In this document: positions 27,524 to 36,112 of the stretch, piece after piece
How positions within the stretch are numbered: the first letter of the stretch is position 1
Layout of the letters: each line of letters starts with the position of its first letter
Assembly (NCBI RefSeq): GCF_014841115.1
Contig: NZ_JACYTP010000002.1
Location: 434,001-498,000, forward strand
Reading direction: 5' to 3'
DNA from: Photobacterium arenosum
GTDB taxonomy: Bacteria; Pseudomonadota; Gammaproteobacteria; Enterobacterales; Vibrionaceae
DNA: 64,000 bases
Translations under genes and position numbers: made by a program
Notes under the pieces: model-generated
What the model saw: the letters and a program-made list of their open reading frames with translations, nothing else
Database searches by the model: none
Told to the model about the DNA's origin: nothing

Positions 27524-30500
27524 ATGTTTTCACAATTTTTTATCCGCAGACCGGTATTTGCTTCTGTGTTGTCGCTGCTGTTTGTCATTGTCGGCAGTAT
27601 TGCTGTCTGGCAGTTGCCGGTGACTGAATATCCGGAAGTGGTGCCGCCGACAGTGGTGGTCACGGCCAATTATCCCGGTGCTAATCCGGGCGTGATTGCC
27701 CAGACAGTGGCTTCGCCGCTGGAGCAGGAAATCAATGGTGTGGAGAACATGCTGTACATGTCTTCGCAGTCCACCGCAGACGGCATGATGACACTGACCA
27801 TCACTTTTGCCATCGGCACAGATGTAGATCTCGCCGTCTCGCAGGTACAAAGCCGGGTTGACCGGGCGCTGCCGCGTCTGCCACAGCAGGTGCAGCGGCT
27901 GGGCGTGGTGACGGAAAAATCTTCGCCGAACCTGACCATGGTGGTGCATCTGTTCTCGCCTGACGACCGCTATGACATGCTGTATCTGTCCAACTTTGCC
28001 AATCTCAAGGTCAAAGATGAGCTGGCGAAAGTCAGCGGTGTCGGCTCTGTACGCTCCTTTGGTGCCGGCAACTTCAGCATGCGGGTCTGGCTGGATCCCA
28101 ATCAGGTCGCCGCGCTGAACCTCACGCCGTCCGACATCGCCGAGGCGATCCGTCAACAGAACCAGCAGGCTGTGGCAGGCAGTTTGGGTACCCAGCCTGC
28201 AAGCCATTCGGATTATCAGTTACTGATCAATGTCAAAGGGCGTCTGTCGACGGTAGAGGAATTTGAAAACATCATCATCCGTGTCGGGGAGCAGGGTGAA
28301 ATCAGCCGCCTGAAAGATGTGGCGCGGATTGAGCTGGGTGCAGATTCCTACGCGCTGCGCTCCACGCTCGATAATCAGGATGCCGCCGCCATCGGTATTT
28401 TCCAGGCCGCGGGTTCGAATGCGATTCAAATCTCCAATGATGTGCGCGATACCATGGCGCGTCTGGCGGAAGATTTCCCGGAAGGCGTATCTTACGAAAT
28501 CGCCTATGACCCGACTGTCTTTGTGCGCGGCTCAATTGAAGCCGTGATTCAGACCCTGCTGGAAGCCGTGCTGCTGGTGGTTGCCGTGGTGGTGCTGTTC
28601 CTGCAAACCTGGCGGGCGTCAATTATTCCGCTGGTGGCGGTGCCTGTCTCGCTGATTGGTACCTTCGCCTTTATGCTGCTGATGGGATTCTCCCTCAATG
28701 CGCTGTCGCTCTTTGGCCTGGTGCTGGCAATCGGCATCGTGGTGGATGATGCCATTGTGGTGGTGGAAAACGTCGAGCGGAACATCAGTGAAGGATTGTC
28801 CCCGGTCGATGCGACGGTGAAAGCCATGCGCGAAGTGACCGGGCCGATTGTGGCCACCACACTGGTGCTGGCGGCGGTGTTTATTCCGACGGCCTTTATG
28901 ACCGGACTGACCGGCCAGTTTTACAAGCAGTTTGCACTCACCATTACGATTTCAACTTTTATTTCCGCGATTAATTCGCTGACCCTGAGCCCGGCGTTAT
29001 CGGCGCTGTTGCTCAAAGGCCATGATGCGCCGAAAGACTGGCTGACCAGAGGTATGGACCGACTGTTCGGCCGCTGGCTGTTCAATCCGTTTAACCGTTT
29101 TTTCAGTGCCTTGTCGGGCGGTTATGGCGTGGTAGTGCGCAAAGTCATCCGGGCCGGTGCCATTGCATCGGTGGCTTATGTTGCCTTGCTGGGTTTCACT
29201 GGCTATCAGTTTGCCACCACGCCAACCGGCTATATTCCGGCGCAGGACAAGCAGTACCTGATTGCCTTTGCGCAATTGCCGAATGCCGCGTCGCTGGATC
29301 GCACCGATGCGGTGCTGGAAAAGATGTCCGATCTGGCGCAGGCGCAGACCGGCGTCACCAAGACTCTGGGTTTCCCCGGACTGAGCATCAATGGTTTTAC
29401 CAATGCGTCCAACAGCGGCATCGTGTTTGTGACGCTGGATGATTTCGACAAACGTCAGGATCCGGCAGCCAGTGCCAACGCGATTGCTGCCCGGCTGAAT
29501 CAGCAGTATGCCGGCATTGAAGAGGCGTTCGTTGCTGTCTTCCCGCCGCCACCTGTGATGGGCCTTGGCACTATCGGCGGATTCCGGCTGCAGATTGAAG
29601 ACAGAAACGGGCTGGGTTTTGAGGCCTTGCATCAGGCAACCATGACGGTGATGCAAAAGGCAGCTGCGACCCCTGAGCTGGCCGGGGTCTTTTCCGGCTA
29701 TCAGGTCAACGTACCGCAACTGGATATCGAGGTCGACCGCACCAAGGCCATGCAGCAGGGCGTGAACCTGGATGTGCTTTTCCAGACGCTGCAAGGGTAT
29801 CTCAGCTCAACGTACGTCAATGATCTGAACCTGTTTGGCCGCACTTATCAGGTTAATATGCAGGCGGATCAGGCATATCGTCAGGATGCCGCGCAGGTGG
29901 GCCAGATCAAAGTCCGCAATGCGCAGGGGGACATGGTGCCGATTGACTCTTTCATCCATGTGAAAGACAGCGCCGGACCGGATCGAGTGATGCACTACAA
30001 CGGCTTTATGACGGCGGAAATCAACGGCGGACCGGCTCCCGGCTACAGCTCCGGGGAAGCGCAGGCGGCCATTGAGAAAATACTGGCTGACACCCTGCCG
30101 CGGGGCATGAGCTATGAGTGGACCGAGCTGACCTATCAGCAGATGATCACCGGGGACTCTAACCTGTACGTGTATCCCTTGGTGATCCTGCTGGTGTTCA
30201 TGGTACTGGCGGCGCAGTATGAAAGTGTCCGCCTGCCGCTGGCGATCATTCTGATTATTCCGCTCACCCTGCTTTCTGCGCTCAGTGGCGTGGTGCTCTA
30301 CGGTGGGGATAACAATATCCTGACCCAGATCGGCTTTATCGTACTGGTCGGGCTGGCAACCAAGAATGCGATTCTGATCGTGGAGTTCGCCAAAGAGCTG
30401 CAGGATCGAGGTTATTCGGTGAAAGACGCGATTCTGGAAGCCAGCCGGTTGCGACTGCGTCCGATTCTGATGACGTCTATTGCATTTATTATGGGTGTGG

Positions 30501-30703
30501 CACCATTGGCGTATTCCACCGGCGCGGGCGCCGAGATGCGTCAGGCCATGGGCGTGGCGGTCTTCTCGGGCATGATAGGTGTGACTGTGTTTGGTCTGTT
30601 GCTGACACCGCTGTTTTATTACCTGCTGGCAAAACGCGGACAGCAGAAAGCACAGGCGACAACAGAGCCACCCACGTTGGAAAGCGTTCAAGAGGCATCA
30701 TGA
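27524..30703 (+). CDS. RND multidrug efflux permease (HAE1, MexF/OqxB-like)
   Basis: A 1059-aa inner-membrane drug/proton antiporter with 12 TM helices in two repeats, each with a large periplasmic loop. Proton-relay residues are visible in TM4 (GIVVDDAIVVVENVE) and TM10 (GLATKNAILIVEFAKE). The N-terminus FIRRPVFASVLSLL and loop PPTVVVTANYPGANP are typical. The best family guess is MexF/OqxB, handling fluoroquinolones, chloramphenicol and similar compounds, but the true substrates are not readable. It would need a TolC-type channel from elsewhere. The next small gene overlaps its stop (ATGA). Confidence 0.92.
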   Translation: MFSQFFIRRPVFASVLSLLFVIVGSIAVWQLPVTEYPEVVPPTVVVTANYPGANPGVIAQTVASPLEQEINGVENMLYMSSQSTADGMMTLTITFAIGTDVDLAVSQVQSRVDRALPRLPQQVQRLGVVTEKSSPNLTMVVHLFSPDDRYDMLYLSNFANLKVKDELAKVSGVGSVRSFGAGNFSMRVWLDPNQVAALNLTPSDIAEAIRQQNQQAVAGSLGTQPASHSDYQLLINVKGRLSTVEEFENIIIRVGEQGEISRLKDVARIELGADSYALRSTLDNQDAAAIGIFQAAGSNAIQISNDVRDTMARLAEDFPEGVSYEIAYDPTVFVRGSIEAVIQTLLEAVLLVVAVVVLFLQTWRASIIPLVAVPVSLIGTFAFMLLMGFSLNALSLFGLVLAIGIVVDDAIVVVENVERNISEGLSPVDATVKAMREVTGPIVATTLVLAAVFIPTAFMTGLTGQFYKQFALTITISTFISAINSLTLSPALSALLLKGHDAPKDWLTRGMDRLFGRWLFNPFNRFFSALSGGYGVVVRKVIRAGAIASVAYVALLGFTGYQFATTPTGYIPAQDKQYLIAFAQLPNAASLDRTDAVLEKMSDLAQAQTGVTKTLGFPGLSINGFTNASNSGIVFVTLDDFDKRQDPAASANAIAARLNQQYAGIEEAFVAVFPPPPVMGLGTIGGFRLQIEDRNGLGFEALHQATMTVMQKAAATPELAGVFSGYQVNVPQLDIEVDRTKAMQQGVNLDVLFQTLQGYLSSTYVNDLNLFGRTYQVNMQADQAYRQDAAQVGQIKVRNAQGDMVPIDSFIHVKDSAGPDRVMHYNGFMTAEINGGPAPGYSSGEAQAAIEKILADTLPRGMSYEWTELTYQQMITGDSNLYVYPLVILLVFMVLAAQYESVRLPLAIILIIPLTLLSALSGVVLYGGDNNILTQIGFIVLVGLATKNAILIVEFAKELQDRGYSVKDAILEASRLRLRPILMTSIAFIMGVAPLAYSTGAGAEMRQAMGVAVFSGMIGVTVFGLLLTPLFYYLLAKRGQQKAQATTEPPTLESVQEAS

Positions 30704-30981
30704 GTGATATCTGGCAGGACACATGCGTCGGCATACTGCTGTACAGTGCGGTCAGCTTCTCTCCTGTGCTTAACAGTTCACTGTCACCCGAGAGGCTGTT
30801 TCAGGCCTCTCGGGAGGCTTCGCAATACAATGGGGAGGCCTGGCAGCATCTGTTGAATCCGGCCGTTTTGACCAGCTTGCCTGAGCAGACGGCCGGTTTG
30901 AAAGAGACTGTGATTATGGGCCTTTGCCGGGGTGAGCAGGGCGGGCAGATCATCTGGCAGATCGAGCCGTCTGAGCTCTGA
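30700..30981 (+). CDS. Small hypothetical protein coupled to the RND pump gene
   Basis: A 93-aa frame whose ATG overlaps the permease TGA, implying translational coupling. The sequence has a mildly hydrophobic start (CVGILLYSAVSFSPVL) and no recognised domain or Cys motif. It may be a pump-associated small protein or a read-through frame; no homology is recalled. Confidence 0.4.
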   Translation: MSDIWQDTCVGILLYSAVSFSPVLNSSLSPERLFQASREASQYNGEAWQHLLNPAVLTSLPEQTAGLKETVIMGLCRGEQGGQIIWQIEPSEL

Positions 30982-30996
30982 CTTTTTGCCGGAGGC

Positions 30997-31773
30997 TCAG
31001 TGTCCACCCCGAATATAGTACAGCGGGGTTTGGCCGGTTTGCTGCTTGAAAAACGCGATAAAGGCACTGTCGCTGGAAAATTCAAGCCGGTACGCTGCAT
31101 CATTAACCTGAAGCCCGGCAGATAACAGCTCGATGGCTTTCAGTAACCGCCATTGCTGGCGCCAGTCCTGATAAGGCATCCCGGTTTCCCGTATAAACAG
31201 CCGGCTGATGGTTTTACTGCTGGCGCCAACCTGTTCACTTAACACTTTCAGTGACGGGGCATTTTGCTGATCCAGGTGCAGTGCATTGAGCCATGCAGAC
31301 AGGCGTCTGTCTGATGGTAAAGGCAGGGATAAACAGGTTTCACGGGCATCTTGCAGCTCCTCAAAAAATAACGCGTGTGTCAGTTGCATGCTGTCAGTTG
31401 GCTTGTCCCAACGCCAGAAAGCCATTCGTTCAATCAGGGCCTGCAGCAGTGGATTAACCTCAATAATTTTCACCCTGTCTTCAATGTGGGCAGTGAGCCT
31501 GGGATCAAAATAGAGCGAACGATACTCCACCACCTGATACATTTCCGCACAGTGAAGTGTACCGGCCGGAATCCATGCCGCACGGGTCGGCGGTAGCACA
31601 CAGCGCATCCCGCTCAGGGTAATGTTCATGCATCCCTGCGGGGCATAGAGCAACTGTGCTTTCTGATGCCGGTGCATCCCTGAGTCATGTTTTCCCAGCC
31701 GGGCGGCAATGCCGATCACGTCGGTTTCAATATCATCGGCATCGAAGTAGGTGGATTGTTTGATCAAAGCCAT
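30997..31773 (-). CDS. AraC-family regulator (NimR/YeaM-like)
   Basis: A 258-aa regulator with an N-terminal cupin (HRHQKAQLLYAPQGCMNITL, residues ~34-90) and C-terminal AraC HTHs (LKVLSEQVGASSKTISRLFIRETGMPYQDW and AAYRLEFSSDSAFIAFFKQQTGQTP). Its layout is that of NimR/YeaM, which represses the neighbouring MFS exporter. Here the divergent neighbour is also an MFS exporter and the start regions nearly touch, so it probably controls it. Confidence 0.82.
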   Translation of the reverse strand: MALIKQSTYFDADDIETDVIGIAARLGKHDSGMHRHQKAQLLYAPQGCMNITLSGMRCVLPPTRAAWIPAGTLHCAEMYQVVEYRSLYFDPRLTAHIEDRVKIIEVNPLLQALIERMAFWRWDKPTDSMQLTHALFFEELQDARETCLSLPLPSDRRLSAWLNALHLDQQNAPSLKVLSEQVGASSKTISRLFIRETGMPYQDWRQQWRLLKAIELLSAGLQVNDAAYRLEFSSDSAFIAFFKQQTGQTPLYYIRGGH

Positions 31774-31858
31774 GTGTCTTTATTTCGATGTTTTTTGTCT
31801 TGGTGTTGTTATTAGGACAGTAACAGGTCTGAGTAGACTGTGCGCATCTTTTATTCAG

Positions 31859-33028
31859 ATGAGTGCAGAAATAATGAATCCATCTCCTTCTTTGTGGCTG
31901 ATGGTGGTTTTGATTATGTTCCCCCAGATTGTCGAGACCATTTACAGCCCGGCGTTACCGGATATTGCGTCCGGTTTTGGTGTGTCGGTACCTGTTGCCA
32001 GCCAGACATTGTCTGTCTACTTCACTGCGTTTGCGATAGGTGTTGTGTTCTGGGGAGTCATGTCAGACTGGATTGGCCGCCGTAAAACCATGCTGGCCGG
32101 GCTGACGGTTTACGGCGTTGCAGCACTGGCCGCGATGCAGGCGCAACAGTTTGAAGCATTGTTGCTGTGTCGGGTGCTGACGGCTTTTGGGGCAGCCGTC
32201 GGCTCTGTGGTAACACAAACCATGCTCAGGGACAGCTGTGACCGCGCCTCGCTTGCCAAAGCGTTCTCTTATGTGGGTATGGGTGTTTCTGTCAGCCCGG
32301 TGATTGGCATGCTGGCGGGTGGGGTGCTGACTGAGTATGGTGGATACCCGGCTGTTTTTGCTGTGCTGAGTCTGCTGGCGGGTGTTTTATGGCTGCTTTG
32401 TCTGCTGGGCTTACCTGAGACCAGGCCGCGGGAAGTCGCCAGAGCTTCATTGCTGGTGCTGGGCAAACGAATGGTTGTTGATACTCATCTCTGGCGGCAT
32501 GCAATACTGGTGGCAGGATTCAATGTGCTGTTGTTTTCTTATTATCTGCAGGGGCCTTTTGTATTTGCGCGGTTGGGGTACAGTCCGCAGGTGTTTGGTT
32601 ACAGCGGCCTTATTCTGGCAGCCGGAACCGTAGTTGGCAGTTTTCTCAACAAGCAATGGTTGCACAAAGGGCGTTCTCAGAACGTGTTGATTCAGGTTGC
32701 CTCGGGGCTTGCTCTGGCTGGTGCAGCCGGTGTCGTTATCTTGCAGGATAGCCTGTGGTTTCTGCTACCCATGCTGCTGATTGTGGTGGGGTACGGCATG
32801 GGCATTCCGAACATCCTGAGCCAGTCTTTGCAGGCGTATCAGGCGCAGGCCGGGTCAGCGGGGGCGCTGTTTGGGCTTCAGTACTATCTGCTAATCGGCG
32901 TGGGCTTGTCTGTCGCAGGTATGACAGCAGAGTTCAGTGGGTTTCATATCATCATTGCCGTTTTGATGGCTTTGCTGAGCCTGTCAGTGAAAGCCACCTC
33001 TATGCTTGAACAGGTTCTCAGGCGCTAA
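31859..33028 (+). CDS. MFS drug-resistance transporter (Bcr/CflA-like)
   Basis: About 390 residues with 12 membrane segments. It carries the MFS motif A-like loop GVMSDWIGRRKTMLAG between TM2 and TM3 and the Bcr/CflA-type opening PQIVETIYSPALPDIA. Two in-frame starts are plausible (31859 and 31874); a longer frame back to 31751 would run into the divergent AraC gene. Probably exports drugs or metabolites under control of that regulator; the substrate is unknown. Confidence 0.85.
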   Translation: MSAEIMNPSPSLWLMVVLIMFPQIVETIYSPALPDIASGFGVSVPVASQTLSVYFTAFAIGVVFWGVMSDWIGRRKTMLAGLTVYGVAALAAMQAQQFEALLLCRVLTAFGAAVGSVVTQTMLRDSCDRASLAKAFSYVGMGVSVSPVIGMLAGGVLTEYGGYPAVFAVLSLLAGVLWLLCLLGLPETRPREVARASLLVLGKRMVVDTHLWRHAILVAGFNVLLFSYYLQGPFVFARLGYSPQVFGYSGLILAAGTVVGSFLNKQWLHKGRSQNVLIQVASGLALAGAAGVVILQDSLWFLLPMLLIVVGYGMGIPNILSQSLQAYQAQAGSAGALFGLQYYLLIGVGLSVAGMTAEFSGFHIIIAVLMALLSLSVKATSMLEQVLRR

Positions 33029-33075
33029 CTTTTTGTTGCGTAAGCAGGGACCGTGTTGCGAGAGCCGGTAACGGA

Positions 33076-33972
33076 TCATGCTATCGCCTCAAACCGTGTC
33101 ATGACGAACTCAACGAACAGCCGTACCCGCATTGGCAGATGATCGCGGTCGCGATAGAGCATAAACAGGGTGCGGGGTTTGCTGCACCAGTCCGGGAGGA
33201 CTCTGTTGAGTTCGCCATTTGCGATCATAGGAAGGGCAAAATAGTCAGGAATATAACCTATCCCCAGGCCAGACTGGATGGCATGGGTCAGCAAGCGGAT
33301 TTCATCGACTTCCAGACGCAGGCCTTTGACGGGTTGGTGATCATATTCCGTGCCTGTTTCTGAATGCACCAGTTGCCAGAGCGACATGGGATGACAGAGG
33401 ATCGACGGATGGTCGCTCAGCATCTCCGGGTGAGTGATGGACTGCACCGGATACCCGGGATGAGCACAGACAATGAAGTGAATATCTTTGAGCGGACGGG
33501 CTATCCAGTTTTCTACCGCAGGGGTGCCGACACGAAAGACCACATCCATCGCCTGTGCTTCAATATCAATCAGAGTGTTGGAAAACTGCAGATCTAACTG
33601 AATATCAGGATACTGCAGCAAAAAGTCGAAAAAGATATCACGCAGAAACTGGGAGCCTGCATTGATCGGCGCACTGATACGAATTTTTCCTTTCGGCTCA
33701 TGCTTGTCTCTGTGCAGATCTTCCCCGATATCACTCAGCTCATCAAACAGTGTGCTGGAGCGTTCAAAATATTGCTGACCGGTATGGGTCAGCGAAACCC
33801 TATGGGCATCCCGGTTCAGCAATCGCAACTGCAGGTCTGTTTCTAACTGACGAATCCGCCGGCTGAGTGTCGACAGTGGCATACTTAAATGTTCAGCGGC
33901 TGTTTTAAAGCTGCCCAGCCGGGCGACGGTACAAAAACAGCGCAGATCGTCGAGAGAGTAGTTAGATTTCAT
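33076..33972 (-). CDS. LysR-family transcriptional regulator
   Basis: A 298-aa LTTR with N-terminal winged HTH (LDDLRCFCTVARLGSFKTAAEHLSMPLSTLSRRIRQLE) and an effector-binding domain starting KGKIRISAPINAG, the usual opening of the CrgA/AaeR-type subgroup. It is divergent from an EamA exporter gene with a ~93-bp gap, which is the typical LTTR arrangement and suggests it regulates that gene. Confidence 0.88.
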   Translation of the reverse strand: MKSNYSLDDLRCFCTVARLGSFKTAAEHLSMPLSTLSRRIRQLETDLQLRLLNRDAHRVSLTHTGQQYFERSSTLFDELSDIGEDLHRDKHEPKGKIRISAPINAGSQFLRDIFFDFLLQYPDIQLDLQFSNTLIDIEAQAMDVVFRVGTPAVENWIARPLKDIHFIVCAHPGYPVQSITHPEMLSDHPSILCHPMSLWQLVHSETGTEYDHQPVKGLRLEVDEIRLLTHAIQSGLGIGYIPDYFALPMIANGELNRVLPDWCSKPRTLFMLYRDRDHLPMRVRLFVEFVMTRFEAIA

Positions 33973-34065
33973 TTTTGGGATTTACCATGCTGATAATGCC
34001 TGTTTATTCAGATCATGAAACCAATAGACTAGCGGTTATCATGTGACAAGTCATCTGGAGTGACT

Positions 34066-34986
34066 ATGAATGCTTCATCAACAACGAAAGCCGTTGTTCT
34101 GCTCATTATCTGTACCTTCTTTTGGGGCAGCTGCTTTCCAATTGGTAAACATGCACTTAACGAAGTGCATGCACTCACGCTGGTGTTCTGGCGTTTTGTG
34201 ATCGCGGCAATTTGTCTTGCGATCTATCTGAAACTGATTGGATCAGAACGTTTTGTGTTAACGGTGAAGCAATGGTGCTGGGTGATTGGGGTCAGTGCAG
34301 TGGGTGTCGGTGGCCTGAACCTGGGCCTGTTCACCGGGCTGGAGCACACGGAGGCCACCAACGGTTCGCTGATTATGGCCCTCAGTCCTCTGATGACGGC
34401 GCTGATAGCCTGTGTAGCAAGGCGGACTTTACCTACCTTGCCGCAATGCTTCAGCCTTGTTGTCAGCTTGTCTGGCGTGCTGATGGTGATCACTAATGGC
34501 CATCTGGAAGCACTACTGAACATGGCGTTTAATCAGGGCGATAAGATGATTTTCTCCGGCATGCTGGCATGGAGCTTTTACACCTACTGCAGCCAGGGAA
34601 TCAGCCGCTGGATACCTGTGATCCCCTATACGCTTGTCGGCATGGTCAGCGGGGCGGCTGTGATTGGCCTGATGTGTCTGGCGACACCCGAGGTGAAACC
34701 CTTTGCCGAGTTGCTGGGCAGCTCGTCAGTCGGACTGATTGAAGTGGCGTACATCGGTTTGTTCGGTACTGTGGCGGGTTATCTGCTGTGGCTGAACGGT
34801 GTCCGGGAGCTGGGGTCGCCTACGGCGGCACTGTTCTTTAATTTTGTGCCCGTCTTTGCCGTGCTCACTGCGTACCTGATGGGGCAGGCCGTGACGCAGC
34901 TGCAACTGGTCGGGATTGCGATTGTGATTCTGGGGTTACTGGTGCCAAGGCTGTCGGTATTCAGGAAAGCGACGCAGGCGGTATAA
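34066..34986 (+). CDS. EamA/DMT-family transporter (RhaT-like exporter)
   Basis: A 306-aa protein with ten membrane segments and two EamA repeats (TFFWGSCFPIGKHAL... in the first, AYIGLFGTVAGYLLWLNGVRELGSPTAA in the second). The ATG at 34066 has a GGAG site six bases upstream; a GTG at 34060 is rejected. Likely a metabolite or amino-acid exporter controlled by the divergent LysR protein. Substrate not deducible. Confidence 0.87.
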   Translation: MNASSTTKAVVLLIICTFFWGSCFPIGKHALNEVHALTLVFWRFVIAAICLAIYLKLIGSERFVLTVKQWCWVIGVSAVGVGGLNLGLFTGLEHTEATNGSLIMALSPLMTALIACVARRTLPTLPQCFSLVVSLSGVLMVITNGHLEALLNMAFNQGDKMIFSGMLAWSFYTYCSQGISRWIPVIPYTLVGMVSGAAVIGLMCLATPEVKPFAELLGSSSVGLIEVAYIGLFGTVAGYLLWLNGVRELGSPTAALFFNFVPVFAVLTAYLMGQAVTQLQLVGIAIVILGLLVPRLSVFRKATQAV

Positions 34987-35005
34987 ACTCATGTCGGCTT
35001 CAAGA

Positions 35006-35029
35006 GCCGGGAGTGTCACCACTCCCGGC
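35006..35029. terminator. Hairpin between convergent genes
   Basis: Perfect 10-bp stem GCCGGGAGTG / CACTCCCGGC with a TCAC loop, midway between the EamA gene and the convergent monooxygenase gene. There is little T-run on either side, so strength is uncertain. Confidence 0.6.
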
Positions 35030-35034
35030 CATTA

Positions 35035-36018
35035 TTACAGCCCCGCCAGCAACTCGTAGGAACGCAGCTTTTTCTCATGGTCGAAGATCAGGGCGTTAGC
35101 CATGATTTCATCGGCTTGTGTACGTTCTGTCAATTCGATCAAGCGGGTCCGGACTGTGTCCTGATCACCGTGAATGGATTCCCGCAGTTGTTTTTCGATC
35201 TGGTACTTCTCATGAGGCAGCCAAACTGACTCCATACTCCAGACCGGTGGCGGGATTTTGCCCTGAACGCCGCGGATCATATTAAGAAACTTCTGTTTTT
35301 CCGTGGTACCCAGATACTGCGCTTCGTCATCAGTATCCGCCACTATGATATTCACGCCTATCATCACATACGGCTTATCCAACTGCTCTGAAGGCTGGAA
35401 ATGCTCACGGTAGATCTGTATTGCGTTCATCATGGCATCCGGCGCGAAGTGAGAGGCAAAAGCAAACGGCAGACCTTTAATACCGGCCAGTCGGGCACTG
35501 TAAGTGCTGGAACCTAACAGCCAGATGGGGACTGAAGAGTCCGAACCAGGATACGCTTTGACCGGCTGATTGGGTGACACCGGCCCCATGAAAAACTGCA
35601 GCTCTTCCAGCAGTTCATCAAAGTTGGGGTCCATGCGCTCCGGATCGCGGCGCAGCGCATGCATGGTGGGATAGTCGGTGCCCGGTGCTCGGCCCAGACC
35701 GAGATCGATGCGATTGGGATACAGCGCTTCCAAGGTGCCGAACTGCTCGGCAATCACTAATGGCGCATGATTGGGCAGCATCACCCCGCCCGAACCCAGC
35801 CGGATGGAAGAGGTGTGCGCACCTATATGGCTGAGCAGCACAGAGGTGGCAGCACTGGCAATATCGGGCATATTGTGGTGTTCTGCCAGCCAGAACCGCT
35901 TGTAACCCCATTTTTCAGCGTGTTGCGCCAGCGATACAGAGCGCGCATAAGTGGACGAAAAATCGGCCCCTTCAGCAACAGGGGCTAAATCTAAAATTGA
36001 GCGAGGCGGTAGCGTCAT
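35035..36018 (-). CDS. LLM-class flavin-dependent oxidoreductase (YhbW-like)
   Basis: A 327-aa luciferase-like monooxygenase. Hallmarks are [52 protein letters not shown] and [11 protein letters not shown], matching YhbW-type FMN-dependent enzymes. The ATG at 36018 is preferred because GAAGGG lies just upstream; an ATG at 36033 has no site. The role in this group is poorly defined. It is not bacterial luciferase LuxA, whose operon partners are absent. Confidence 0.88.
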   Translation of the reverse strand: MTLPPRSILDLAPVAEGADFSSTYARSVSLAQHAEKWGYKRFWLAEHHNMPDIASAATSVLLSHIGAHTSSIRLGSGGVMLPNHAPLVIAEQFGTLEALYPNRIDLGLGRAPGTDYPTMHALRRDPERMDPNFDELLEELQFFMGPVSPNQPVKAYPGSDSSVPIWLLGSSTYSARLAGIKGLPFAFASHFAPDAMMNAIQIYREHFQPSEQLDKPYVMIGVNIIVADTDDEAQYLGTTEKQKFLNMIRGVQGKIPPPVWSMESVWLPHEKYQIEKQLRESIHGDQDTVRTRLIELTERTQADEIMANALIFDHEKKLRSYELLAGL

Positions 36019-36112
36019 GGACCCTTCTTTCATATCAACAATGAATGATTGCCTGACTATGCCTGTTTATTACAGACTGGTAAACAGACAGAATATTGCT
36101 TGCTTCTATTGA

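Noticed and set aside
27530..30691. Several 225-294-aa minus-strand frames across the RND permease
   Set aside because: His/Arg/Gln-rich shadows of a GC-rich permease gene; no domains.
35035..36018. Possible bacterial luciferase (lux) gene
   Set aside because: YhbW-type LLM protein; no luxCDABE genes adjoin it.
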